From Clostridiales bacterium (GTDB lineage: Bacteria; Bacillota; Clostridia; Christensenellales; CAG-314), in contig JAFLVK010000002.1 of assembly GCA_022508345.1 (NCBI GenBank), positions 325,649-389,648 of the forward strand: a DNA stretch of 64,000 bases, written 5' to 3'. Below, piece after piece: positions 25,335 through 33,169 of this stretch (position 1 is the first letter of the stretch; every line of letters begins with the position of its first letter). The position numbers and the translations under genes are program-made. The notes beneath the pieces were generated by a model. It saw only the letters and a program-made list of their open reading frames with translations. It ran no database searches and was not told the origin of the DNA.

Positions 25335-27386
25335 CTATTCTTGCCATGCCGCGGGACACGTGCGATATTCCTTGAACCAGTCGGTATCCTTGAGCTTGAT
25401 ATTGTTGTTGGAGAAATACATGGTTATTTGTCCATTTGTGCAAGCGAACACAATGTTACCGTTTGCCGGCTCAAAATTCCCCGAACTGTAATTAGTTCCG
25501 TTAGTCGTTACGTAAACCTTGTCTGTATAGGGTGCTATTCTGTCAATAAACTCTTGAGCAGGGAATTGATGTTTATTATCATTAGTATACTCCGAGCTTC
25601 CAATACAGGTACATATGCAAATGCACTTGGGTTGTATCTTGCTCATTAATTCGGTGCTTGCTGCAGTATATGAACCGTGATGACCGCCTTTGTACAGCTC
25701 CATTTCGGGCAAATCGGGATTACATTCCACCAAAGATTTTTCTCCTGCTTCCTCCAAGTCACCCGTAAATAAATAATGGTTGTCGCCTTGAGATATCATC
25801 AAGCAAACGGAGTTGTCATTTTCGTTAGAGGATGCCGAGTGGTAATACTTGTGCTCAAGGATTTCCATTGTAATACCGTCAGCCAACTCGTAAATTTTTT
25901 GCGCTCCGTTACTGTTGTTTATGCACTCCAATGCAGTGTAGTGATTGGCATTGTCACTACTAACCTCATTATTACGCTTGGTATAATAGTCCTTTAATAT
26001 CTGAGTTTCCTTGCTACCTTTGTATGATGTTTGAGCGAAATCAATTATTGTTTCGCACTTATACCTGTCAAAGATACCTTTATTGCTGTTCCCTACAAAG
26101 CCCGCGATATGATCTTGGTGAGCGTGTGTTACGATTACATATTCCAATATTCCGTCTGTACAGTACTGATCTATGTAATTAGATATTGCTGTTGCACTGT
26201 CCTTACGCGAGCCTGCATCAATTAGAATATCCGTGTCGCCTGCCTTGATGTAAACGCTATCGCCCGTATATCTGTTGCCTAACATCAAGAAATGTATGGA
26301 GAGGTTTTCATTTTTGATAATGTTGACATCGTAGTCCGCTTCCTGCGGTTCTTTAATTTCGGCAACAGTGATTTTTATTATTACAGATTTGGTTACACCA
26401 TTGTCGGTGTAGGAAATTTCCCAGTCCTTTTGCCCCTCAGTAGACGTGTCAATAGTAGCAGGCAGCGTGATGTTGGTCACCGTCTTGCTTGTGCCGTTGT
26501 TGTAGTAAGCAGTTACAACAAGTTTGTTTCTGTCCGGTTGTGTGCCGATCATAACCTTGCCACCTTTGTACACTGCTTCAATGCGCTCCAGCGTTGCGGC
26601 AATTACGTTTACACTGAATGTTGCCGTCTTTGTTACGCCGTTTTCAACGTAGGTAACAGTTACAGTTTGTTGACCGACGTCGTTAAACACCTTGTTAGAC
26701 AGTGTGTAGCCGTTAACATTCTTGTTGCTACCATCGCTGTAATATGCAGTTACGGTAATTGTCGTGTCGTCAAGATAAAGTCCAACTACAACGTCACCGC
26801 CCGTATACACCGCTTCAATACGCTCAAGACGTGCAATTACTGTTACCGTAATGTCGTCGGTTTTGGTAACTTCGTCTTCGGTGTAGCTAACTGTTACTGT
26901 TTTGTCGCCTACAGTTGAAGTGTCGCACTCGCCAACGGTAAATGCCGTAACGGCTTTGCTGCTGCCGTCGGAGTACGTTGCAGTAACGCTAATGTTGCCC
27001 TTTGCAAGTGTATCGCCGGTCAATAGCTTTGCACCGTTGTAGGTTGCCGAAATGCCTTGCAACACAACAGGGTCGGGGGCGGGAGTGTTGTCCGTCCATT
27101 TGGCGTAAAAGGTAATGCTGTTTACCACCTTGTATCCCGATTCCGCAATAGGTTGCGTGCAGTTGGCATCTTTGTACCAGCCTTCCAGTGTAAAACCTTC
27201 GCGTGTGAGACTGGGCGGCACAACAATCGTGCCCTGTGCAACCGTTTTCGTTTGCAGCTGTGCCCCGTCGTAATTGGGGTCGAATGTAACCTTCACCATC
27301 ATCGTTACACTGCATGCTGCCAGCATCGTTGCAAGCAGGATAAAACAGCACATTATTGCCAGCGTGTATTTCCATTGACGTTTCAT
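25335..27386 (-). CDS. Lipoprotein with InlB repeat, three Ig-like repeats and a C-terminal metallo-beta-lactamase domain
   Basis: 683 aa. A lipobox LAAC puts the acylated Cys at 25. Residues ~30-95 are an InlB-type repeat ending FYAKW. Three bacterial Ig-like repeats follow (about 108-190, 188-275, 273-352), each with AxYxGG and TVTYxxNGVTK-like phrases. The MBL domain (~365-680) has THAHQDH, GGHHGSYT and a C-terminal TNGQITMYFSNNNIKLKDT shared with its 387-aa neighbour. The HxHxDH form contrasts with HxDxDH in the paralogue, so the pair may differ in metal use. Extracellular hydrolase presented on a stalk; substrate unknown. Confidence 0.82.
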   Translation of the reverse strand: MKRQWKYTLAIMCCFILLATMLAACSVTMMVKVTFDPNYDGAQLQTKTVAQGTIVVPPSLTREGFTLEGWYKDANCTQPIAESGYKVVNSITFYAKWTDNTPAPDPVVLQGISATYNGAKLLTGDTLAKGNISVTATYSDGSSKAVTAFTVGECDTSTVGDKTVTVSYTEDEVTKTDDITVTVIARLERIEAVYTGGDVVVGLYLDDTTITVTAYYSDGSNKNVNGYTLSNKVFNDVGQQTVTVTYVENGVTKTATFSVNVIAATLERIEAVYKGGKVMIGTQPDRNKLVVTAYYNNGTSKTVTNITLPATIDTSTEGQKDWEISYTDNGVTKSVIIKITVAEIKEPQEADYDVNIIKNENLSIHFLMLGNRYTGDSVYIKAGDTDILIDAGSRKDSATAISNYIDQYCTDGILEYVIVTHAHQDHIAGFVGNSNKGIFDRYKCETIIDFAQTSYKGSKETQILKDYYTKRNNEVSSDNANHYTALECINNSNGAQKIYELADGITMEILEHKYYHSASSNENDNSVCLMISQGDNHYLFTGDLEEAGEKSLVECNPDLPEMELYKGGHHGSYTAASTELMSKIQPKCICICTCIGSSEYTNDNKHQFPAQEFIDRIAPYTDKVYVTTNGTNYSSGNFEPANGNIVFACTNGQITMYFSNNNIKLKDTDWFKEYRTCPAAWQE

Positions 27387-27404
27387 AGTTATCTCCTTAG
27401 TTTT

Positions 27405-28214
27405 CTACTTTATCTGTAACAGTTGTTTTATTTCTTCCATTTTTTCCTTGGCTGCGCGGTAGCCCTCTTCCACCATCTCGTCGATGTACGCAAGACTTGC
27501 GCGACCGAATTCCTTTAGCTCCGGTTCAATAACCACGTCGCTGTTGTGCAAACCCTTGTACATGGTGGATTTGGACACAATTTGCCAACAGGCAAGCAGC
27601 GTGTTGTGAAGCTTTTTCGATGTTGTGCCCTCTCCGCGGTGGTGATTGAGGTCCACACCGATAACAATCTCCGCACCCATGGTGCGACACACATCAGCTG
27701 GCATGTTGTTGAGCAGCCCGCCGTCTACAAGCACCATTCCGTCCAATTCCACAGGCTTGAACAGCGCCGGCACTGCGCACGATGCGGAAACGGCTTGCCC
27801 AACGCTACCGCTACTTAACACCACCTCATGCCCGTCTACCAAATCCACCGCCACCGCCGCAAAAGGCGTTGACAGTTCATCAAAGCTCTTGTTTTGTAGC
27901 AATCTGTTGGCGATATTGGCAATGTTTGCCGAGTTGGAATTGATCCAAAAGCGGTTGACAACATCTCGGCGTGTTACGCGCTTAGATTCCTCTATCATTT
28001 GCTCGACGCTGACGTTTGCGCAGTACATCGCACCGATAATACTGCCGGCAGATGTACCTGCAACGCAATCGAACCTGATACGCTCCTCCTCAAACGCTTT
28101 CAGTACGCCAATGTGCGCAAAACCGCGCGTTCCGCCACCCGACAGGGCAAGCCCCAGCTTGAACCTCAGCTTGCGTGCATTTTCACTTTTGTTAGAAACA
28201 AGAGATTTTTTCAT
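27405..28214 (-). CDS. Patatin-like phospholipase (RssA/NTE-type)
   Basis: 269 aa. Oxyanion loop SGGGTRGFAHIG (residues ~25-36), nucleophile elbow GTSAGS with Ser55 and the catalytic Asp in DGGLLNN (~164) make a complete Ser-Asp dyad. No signal peptide, so a cytoplasmic or peripheral lipid hydrolase is expected. It is the first gene of the minus-strand run leading through the two MBL proteins to the aro genes; the intergenic gap to the lipoprotein gene is 18 bases. Confidence 0.9.
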   Translation of the reverse strand: MKKSLVSNKSENARKLRFKLGLALSGGGTRGFAHIGVLKAFEEERIRFDCVAGTSAGSIIGAMYCANVSVEQMIEESKRVTRRDVVNRFWINSNSANIANIANRLLQNKSFDELSTPFAAVAVDLVDGHEVVLSSGSVGQAVSASCAVPALFKPVELDGMVLVDGGLLNNMPADVCRTMGAEIVIGVDLNHHRGEGTTSKKLHNTLLACWQIVSKSTMYKGLHNSDVVIEPELKEFGRASLAYIDEMVEEGYRAAKEKMEEIKQLLQIK

Positions 28215-28238
28215 AGTAATATATTATAAGTATATATT

Positions 28239-28267
28239 ATTATACTACATATCTCGGCGTGTTGCAA
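28239..28267 (-). promoter_or_regulatory. Promoter of the patatin-MBL-aro operon
   Basis: TTGCAA at 28267-28262, 17-bp spacer, TATAAT at 28244-28239, 25 bp before the patatin ATG. No other clear promoter was seen between here and aroK. Confidence 0.6.
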
Positions 28268-28317
28268 GTACCTTTTCGAACAAGCAGAAAAGCCCATTGC
28301 TTGCCGTCAGCGCTAAT

Positions 28318-28356
28318 AAAAAGCCTCTCCTGTGAAAGGAAAGGCTGATTTTTTTT
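28318..28356. terminator. Terminator downstream of rubrerythrin
   Basis: Imperfect stem AGCCTCTCCT / AGGAAAGGCT with T-runs on both sides; it lies 20 bases past the rubrerythrin stop on minus. Confidence 0.75.
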
Positions 28357-28375
28357 AAAATGAAGCGTCTCAGAC

Positions 28376-28918
28376 TTATTTTTTGAAGTAACGGTTGTAC
28401 AGTCCTTGGAAAGCCTTGCCGTGGCGGGCTTCGTCGCGAGCCATTTCGTGAACGGTGTCGTGAATAGCGTCCAAGCCCAGTTCCTTAGCGCGCTTAGCAA
28501 GTTGAGTCTTGCCCATGGTTGCGCCGTTTTCTGCTTCGATACGCATTTGAAGGTTCTTAGCGGTGCTGTCTGTTACAACTTCGCCAAGCAACTCAGCAAA
28601 CTTTGCTGCGTGCTCTGCTTCTTCGTAAGCAGCCTTTTCCCAATACAAGCCGATTTCGGGATAGCCCTCGCGGAAAGCAACGCGAGACATAGCAAGATAC
28701 ATGCCAACTTCACTGCATTCGCCGTTGAAGTTCATTCTGAGATCGTCAATAATGTCTTGAGGAACGCCTTGAGCTACACCCACAACGTGCTCTGCAGCCC
28801 AGCTCATTTCCTGTGCTTGAGCAACGAACTTGCTCTTGGGAGCCTTGCATTGAGGGCACTTTTCGGGTGCTTCTGACCCCTCGTGAACATATCCACATAC
28901 TGAACATACAAATTTCAT
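28376..28918 (-). CDS. Reverse rubrerythrin (rubredoxin domain first)
   Basis: 180 aa. Residues 1-34 hold a rubredoxin-type site ([10 protein letters not shown] ... CPQC), followed by a ferritin-like four-helix bundle with diiron ligands in [19 protein letters not shown] and [11 protein letters not shown]. The domain order is opposite to classical rubrerythrin and matches the clostridial reverse rubrerythrins that reduce hydrogen peroxide and oxygen. It is preceded by a tiny rubredoxin-like gene likely in the same transcript. Suits a strict anaerobe's oxidative-stress defence. Confidence 0.93.
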   Translation of the reverse strand: MKFVCSVCGYVHEGSEAPEKCPQCKAPKSKFVAQAQEMSWAAEHVVGVAQGVPQDIIDDLRMNFNGECSEVGMYLAMSRVAFREGYPEIGLYWEKAAYEEAEHAAKFAELLGEVVTDSTAKNLQMRIEAENGATMGKTQLAKRAKELGLDAIHDTVHEMARDEARHGKAFQGLYNRYFKK

Positions 28919-28950
28919 GATAATAATTCTCCTTTAATTTTTAATAACTG

Positions 28951-29064
28951 TTATTCCTCTGTTTCGGAAAAATCTTCTGCGCCTACGCCACAAAGGGGGC
29001 AAACTTCGGGTGCTTCGTCACCTTCATGAACATATCCGCATACATTGCAAACCCATTTTTTCAT
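28951..29064 (-). CDS. Rubredoxin-like mini-protein (37 aa), absent from the ORF track
   Basis: ATG at 29064 behind AAGGAGAAACAATT gives [15 protein letters not shown]... with a second pair CPLCG and an acidic end. The four Cys have rubredoxin spacing (CxxC ... CxxC), but the protein is shorter than the usual 52-54 aa and ends soon after the second knuckle. It is nearly identical in layout to the rubredoxin domain of the next gene. It probably carries a single Fe(Cys)4 and could donate electrons to the reverse rubrerythrin. Promoter TTTACA-17-TATCAT lies upstream. Confidence 0.85.
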   Translation of the reverse strand: MKKWVCNVCGYVHEGDEAPEVCPLCGVGAEDFSETEE

Positions 29065-29102
29065 AATTGTTTCTCCTTTTACTGTTTTCAGATGCTAAAC
29101 AT

Positions 29103-29131
29103 ATGATAACACTTTTCCGTTGGTTTGTAAA
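29103..29131 (-). promoter_or_regulatory. Promoter of rubredoxin-like/rubrerythrin operon
   Basis: TTTACA at 29131-29126, 17-bp spacer, TATCAT at 29108-29103. Confidence 0.55.
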
Positions 29132-29184
29132 GAAAGTAAAAGAAAATCATACGTCAAAACTTCGCTTTTGCAGTAGTTTTTTAG

Positions 29185-29214
29185 GCATAATTCGCGCTGT
29201 TTCGACATAACAGT
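29185..29214 (+). promoter_or_regulatory. Possible sigma-E-type promoter of spoIIID
   Basis: GCATAATT at 29185-29192 and CATAACAGT at 29206-29214, 13 bp apart, resemble sigma-E boxes (ATATT-like and CATACAAT-like). spoIIID is sigma-E-dependent in Bacillus; no sigma-A promoter is obvious here. Confidence 0.35.
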
Positions 29215-29232
29215 ATACTGTCGGAGTAGAGG

Positions 29233-29478
29233 ATGAAATCATACATTTGCGAGCGGGTATTGGAAATAGCCGACTACGTGATTGAACACAAATGCACCGT
29301 ACGGGAGGTTGCGCACATCTTTTGCGTGAGCAAGTCCACCGCACACAAGGACTTGAGCGAGCGACTGCCCGTTATTGACAAGCAAAGATACAGCCACATT
29401 GAACAAGTTTTGACAAACAACTGGGACGTGAGATACCTGCGCGGTGGCGAAGCAACCAAACGGAAATACAAAGGGTAG
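29233..29478 (+). CDS. spoIIID: Sporulation transcriptional regulator SpoIIID
   Basis: 81 aa, exact family length. The sequence follows SpoIIID throughout: RVLEIADYVIEHKCTVREVA, the HTH FCVSKSTAHKDLSERLP, and the basic C-terminal ATKRKYKG that contacts DNA. SpoIIID reshapes mother-cell transcription after engulfment. GGAGTAGAGG precedes the ATG. Its terminator hairpin begins within the last codons. Confidence 0.97.
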   Translation: MKSYICERVLEIADYVIEHKCTVREVAHIFCVSKSTAHKDLSERLPVIDKQRYSHIEQVLTNNWDVRYLRGGEATKRKYKG

Positions 29479-29506
29479 CGAATTTTCGCTACCCTTAATG
29501 TTTTTA
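29471..29506 (+). terminator. spoIIID terminator
   Basis: AAGGGTAGCGAA / TTCGCTACCCTT with almost no loop, then AATGTTTTT; the stem contains the stop codon. Confidence 0.75.
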
Positions 29507-29526
29507 CACCAGTTAAAAATTTCGAA

Positions 29527-29657
29527 GGTTTGAGGTGGCTAGAAGCAAGCAAGACAAGGCACCTGCGTATTGACTGACGGAAGCGTACTAGACGTACGTG
29601 ACCAAGGGCAAACGTAAAGGTAACACAGTATTGCGACGCTTATAGACGGCTCAAACT
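29527..29657 (-). repeat. Dispersed 3'-end element, copy B
   Basis: ~131 bp, same order of blocks as copies A and C: AGAAGCAAG, GAAGCGTACTAGACGTACGTGACC split by a few changes, and AACACAGTATTGCGACGCTTATA-like end. Outer stem GTTTGAG / CTCAAAC. It lies directly after the stop codon of the DUF2804 gene on minus. Confidence 0.75.
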
Positions 29658-30660
29658 ACCATTTGTTATCCGCGTGCTCACAAAATGCCACAAATGGCGG
29701 AATTTTGATTTTTTTTCCGTCGTCCAGCACAACGTGACCGCGCCACTTACCAAACACCTGATGACACTTGTTGTTTACCCACAGCGCTTGAGTCTTGGTG
29801 AAGTTATCATAAATTAGCTCCACGTCGAAAACAAACCGTTTTGCATTGTCCTCGTAATGGAAGTTGTTACCAACACGCGTTTCAGTAACTGTTCCCAGCT
29901 TGTACGCCTTGTTGTCGTAGAAAAACATATTTTCCGTAGCAGCCTCGGTATTGCCAAAGCCCCAACCGATATTGAAGCCGAAGTGCTTGCCGTTTACCAT
30001 TGTGCCGCCGTTACCCCACGTCCACACATGACGGTACGGCCACACGCCCCTGCCCCAATCAAGCAGCCCGAAGCCATCTTTTATGTCATAGCACATATCT
30101 TCAATACGGCATGTTCCGTTTACAACAAAACAGTTTTCCTTGTAATTCAGGTAAAACTGCCCCTTTTTGAAAAAGGGCGTGGCAATGACCATCTTTTCCT
30201 TGGCGTTGCTGATGTTTGTTAGAAGCAGGTTAATTTCCGCCTTGACACCGTGTATATCTGTCTGCGTAAAGGAAAGGCGACGGTATTTGTCCGTTACCAG
30301 GAACTCAACGTGCAGGTCTTTGGAAAAATACTGCAACGTGTGCGCTACTTCGGGGTTAGTGGGCATGTTCTTTTTAAACGACGGCTCTACCAACGCAAGC
30401 TTGCCTGTCGAGCGTTTTTCGCCCGTGGCTAAATCCATTACTGTTGCAGCAACCTGCATTGCGTAGGAAACGTGCCCCAGTGTCAGCTGCACAACATATC
30501 TGTCGTCGAAGTGTATTTGATAAAAGTCCCACTCCTTTAGACGCAGTTGCTTTTTCACTGCCTTTTTGTCGTAAATAAAATTCATATGCCTGGCGTATCC
30601 CGCCACAGCAAGGTTGCCCTTTTTGTCCAGTAGATGTTGAGCTTTTGTAATTTCGTTCAT
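29656..30660 (-). CDS. DUF2804 domain protein
   Basis: 334 aa, full-length match in feel to DUF2804: repeated aromatic-rich beta-strands, WDFYQIHFDDRYVVQLTLGH near the N terminus, and the DWGRGVWPYRHVWTWGNG segment with many Trp/Gly around residue 205. No signal peptide or catalytic triad is recognised. The family resembles hydroxyneurosporene-synthase/lipocalin-like folds and has no proven role. It follows the Bax-inhibitor-1 family gene by three bases and ends at copy B of the dispersed element. Confidence 0.88.
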   Translation of the reverse strand: MNEITKAQHLLDKKGNLAVAGYARHMNFIYDKKAVKKQLRLKEWDFYQIHFDDRYVVQLTLGHVSYAMQVAATVMDLATGEKRSTGKLALVEPSFKKNMPTNPEVAHTLQYFSKDLHVEFLVTDKYRRLSFTQTDIHGVKAEINLLLTNISNAKEKMVIATPFFKKGQFYLNYKENCFVVNGTCRIEDMCYDIKDGFGLLDWGRGVWPYRHVWTWGNGGTMVNGKHFGFNIGWGFGNTEAATENMFFYDNKAYKLGTVTETRVGNNFHYEDNAKRFVFDVELIYDNFTKTQALWVNNKCHQVFGKWRGHVVLDDGKKIKIPPFVAFCEHADNKW

Positions 30661-30663
30661 AAG

Positions 30664-31473
30664 TTATTTTCTCTTAGAGTTTGTGAAAAGCGCAAATATG
30701 CGAAGCAGTAGCTCCAAAATTTGCATGTAAAGGTAAATCAAGCTTGTTACCAGGCTGAACGCTACAGGCCACTCGTATTTTCTGTCTGCACCGCTCTCAA
30801 CAAGGTAATCGATGGTTTGCAAGTCCCAAATGATGGTCATGCTGGCAAAAACAATGCAAATAAATGTTGCTATTGTTTGTATCCAAATGAGCGCCGTGTA
30901 CATACCATCAGTGGGCGCAAACAGCATGATGGGAATAACGATAAGCTCAACCAGCACAAAGCACATCAAGGATATTGCCAATACGCGCACAAAGTTGCTC
31001 TTTATACGAACGCCAATCTTTTTGTACAGCAGTATGCACACAATAAACACTATCGCCGTACCCAGCATTGCAGCAAGGGTAACAAACGGCAGTATGATAT
31101 TGAGAAATGCCGCAACAAAGCCCAAAAACGCACCCTGAATCAACGCATATATGGGGCCGAAAACCTTGGCGGTTTTAGGAGCGACAGCAATACCGATTGC
31201 GCACACCAACATTAATATTACCGCTACACCCAAGCCTATAGCAAAGCCCATGACGGCAGCTTGGCTTATTGTAGCTTCCTGCATTGCAAACTGAAACATA
31301 CCGTACCACGTAGCCAGCATTGTAACAACAGCCGACAGAATTGTTAGCCCTATTAGCAGCACGGTTTTGCCAATTACACCGCGATAGGTTGCGCCTGCGT
31401 TTTCTATGGCTAGCGACCCTGTTTCGGACTTTTTCACCCAACGTCTGACGGACGGATTTCCGTATCTGAACAT
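30664..31473 (-). CDS. Bax inhibitor-1 / YccA-like membrane protein
   Basis: 269 aa with about seven hydrophobic helices after a soluble 35-residue N terminus (MFRYGNPSVRRWVKKSE). The C-terminal block DLQTIDYLVESGADRKYEWPVAFSL then LIYLYMQILELLLRI is diagnostic for the YccA-like branch. Bacterial members are thought to be pH-sensitive calcium leak channels, but this is not proven for this branch. It is co-transcribed with the DUF2804 gene; AAGGAGG precedes the start. Confidence 0.92.
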   Translation of the reverse strand: MFRYGNPSVRRWVKKSETGSLAIENAGATYRGVIGKTVLLIGLTILSAVVTMLATWYGMFQFAMQEATISQAAVMGFAIGLGVAVILMLVCAIGIAVAPKTAKVFGPIYALIQGAFLGFVAAFLNIILPFVTLAAMLGTAIVFIVCILLYKKIGVRIKSNFVRVLAISLMCFVLVELIVIPIMLFAPTDGMYTALIWIQTIATFICIVFASMTIIWDLQTIDYLVESGADRKYEWPVAFSLVTSLIYLYMQILELLLRIFALFTNSKRK

Positions 31474-31504
31474 AATGCGCCTCCTTTGATTTCAATTGTA
31501 AATA

Positions 31505-31533
31505 TTGTAGCACAAAATGCAAGCTTGTGCAAT
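31505..31533 (-). promoter_or_regulatory. Promoter of the BI-1/DUF2804 operon
   Basis: TTGCAC at 31533-31528, 17-bp spacer, extended -10 TGCTACAAT ending at 31505. Confidence 0.55.
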
Positions 31534-31601
31534 GATATTGTTAACAGCTACATAATATATAAACTACACACAAGCATTTTACGCAAGAATGTGGCAACTA
31601 C

Positions 31602-31630
31602 TTGACAAAATCGCGTCAAAATTTTAGAAT
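31602..31630 (+). promoter_or_regulatory. glyS promoter
   Basis: TTGACA at 31602-31607, 17-bp spacer, TAGAAT at 31625-31630. The short leader leaves no room for a T-box riboswitch. Confidence 0.7.
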
Positions 31631-31659
31631 GAAACTATATTTCAACAGGAGATATTATT

Positions 31660-33048
31660 ATGGCTGAATTAACAATGGACAAGCTGGTAAATTTGTGCAA
31701 AGGCCGCGGCTTTATCTACGCGGGAAGCGAAATTTACGGCGGACTTTCCAACTCGTGGGACTACGGTCCGCTGGGTGTGGAAATGAAAAACAACATCAAG
31801 CAGGTGTGGTACAGAAAGTTTGTCAAGGAAAACCCGCTAAACGTCGGCTTGGACACGGCAATACTTATGAACCCCAAAACATGGGAAGCAAGCGGACACT
31901 TGGGCGGCTTTAGCGACCCGCTGATGGACTGCAAGGGCTGCAAAACCAGATATCGCGCAGACAACCTTATTGAAGAGTACCAGGCAAAGCACAACCTGGC
32001 TAGTACCGTCGCATCGATGTCCGACGAACAGATGTCCGACTACATCAAGGAGCACGAAATACACTGCCCCGTGTGCGGAAAGTGCGATTTTACACCTATA
32101 CGCAAGTTCAACCTTATGTTCAAGACCTTTATCGGTGTTACGGAGAACTCCACGTCTACCGTGTATCTTCGCCCCGAAACAGCGCAAGGTATTTTCGTCA
32201 ATTTCAAAAATGTTTGCCGCACCACCAGGAGGAAATTGCCCTTCGGTATCGGTCAGATAGGTAAGTCATTCCGCAACGAGATTACACCGGGCAACTTCAT
32301 TTTCCGCATACGCGAATTTGAACAAATGGAATTGGAATTTTTCTGCAAGCCGGGCGAAGACCTCCAATGGTTCGACTACTGGAAGAACTTTTGCAAGCAG
32401 TGGCTGCTGGATTTGGGCATGAAGGAAGAAAATCTGCGCCTGCGCGACCACGACAAGGACGAGCTGTGCTTCTACAGCAAGGCAACCACCGACTTCGAGG
32501 TTAAGTTCCCGTTCGGTTGGGGTGAGCTGTGGGGAATTGCCGACCGCACCGACTACGACCTTACGCGCCATTCGGAAACAAGCGGCGAAACACTTGACTA
32601 CACCGACCCGCAAACAAACGAACGCTTTATCCCGTATGTAATCGAGCCCAGCCTTGGCGCGGACAGAGCATTCCTTGCGTTCCTTGCCAACGCGTACGAC
32701 GAGGAAGTTGTTGGAGAGGGCGACACACGCGTTGTGCTCCACCTCCACCCCGAGCTTGCACCTGTAAAGGCTTGCGTGTTGCCGCTGTCCAAAAAGCTGG
32801 CGGAACCTGCAACGGCGCTTTACAACGACTTGCTCAAGGAGTTTACCTGCGACTACGACGAAGCAGGCTCCATTGGTAAACGCTACCGCCGTCAGGACGA
32901 AATAGGAACACCATTCTGCATTACCGTTGACTTCGACACGGAAACAGACGGCTGCGTAACCGTTCGCGACCGCGACACCATGCAACAGGAACGCGTGGCA
33001 ATTGCCGAGTTAAAGGACTACTTGAAAAAGAGAATATTCATATATTAA
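31660..33048 (+). CDS. glyS: Glycyl-tRNA synthetase (alpha2, class II)
   Basis: 462 aa, the single-chain dimeric type used by Gram-positives. Motifs: [14 protein letters not shown] near the N terminus, a zinc-type insertion with [12 protein letters not shown] and CPVCGKCDF, motif 2 [25 protein letters not shown] and motif 3 [10 protein letters not shown]. It charges tRNA-Gly in the cytoplasm. CAGGAGATATT precedes the ATG. Single-gene unit closed by a terminator. Confidence 0.97.
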   Translation: MAELTMDKLVNLCKGRGFIYAGSEIYGGLSNSWDYGPLGVEMKNNIKQVWYRKFVKENPLNVGLDTAILMNPKTWEASGHLGGFSDPLMDCKGCKTRYRADNLIEEYQAKHNLASTVASMSDEQMSDYIKEHEIHCPVCGKCDFTPIRKFNLMFKTFIGVTENSTSTVYLRPETAQGIFVNFKNVCRTTRRKLPFGIGQIGKSFRNEITPGNFIFRIREFEQMELEFFCKPGEDLQWFDYWKNFCKQWLLDLGMKEENLRLRDHDKDELCFYSKATTDFEVKFPFGWGELWGIADRTDYDLTRHSETSGETLDYTDPQTNERFIPYVIEPSLGADRAFLAFLANAYDEEVVGEGDTRVVLHLHPELAPVKACVLPLSKKLAEPATALYNDLLKEFTCDYDEAGSIGKRYRRQDEIGTPFCITVDFDTETDGCVTVRDRDTMQQERVAIAELKDYLKKRIFIY

Positions 33049-33075
33049 AACAACACCTCAGTCACTTAACATCAA

Positions 33076-33107
33076 CAGCTCCCCTTACACAGGGGAGCTT
33101 GTTTTTT
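33076..33107 (+). terminator. glyS terminator
   Basis: AGCTCCCCTTACACAGGGGAGCT hairpin then TGTTTTTT. The same hairpin type recurs at 52325. Confidence 0.8.
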
Positions 33108-33125
33108 GGGGAGGGAAAATGTAGA

Positions 33126-33161
33126 AAAAGGCTTGCGGTTCAAAACCGCAAGCCTTATTTT
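33126..33161. terminator. Terminator of the ribbon-repeat lipoprotein gene (bidirectional)
   Basis: Perfect AAGGCTTGCGGTT / AACCGCAAGCCTT stem with T-runs on either side, 14 bases past the stop. Confidence 0.85.
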
Positions 33162-33169
33162 TGTGTTAT

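Noticed and set aside
28245-28500. 86-aa minus ORF overlapping the rubrerythrin 3' end
   Set aside because: Out of frame with rubrerythrin, spans its terminator and shows no domain.
31474-31659. T-box riboswitch upstream of glyS (also checked for cysS and serS)
   Set aside because: The promoters lie too close to the starts and no T-box core sequence was found.
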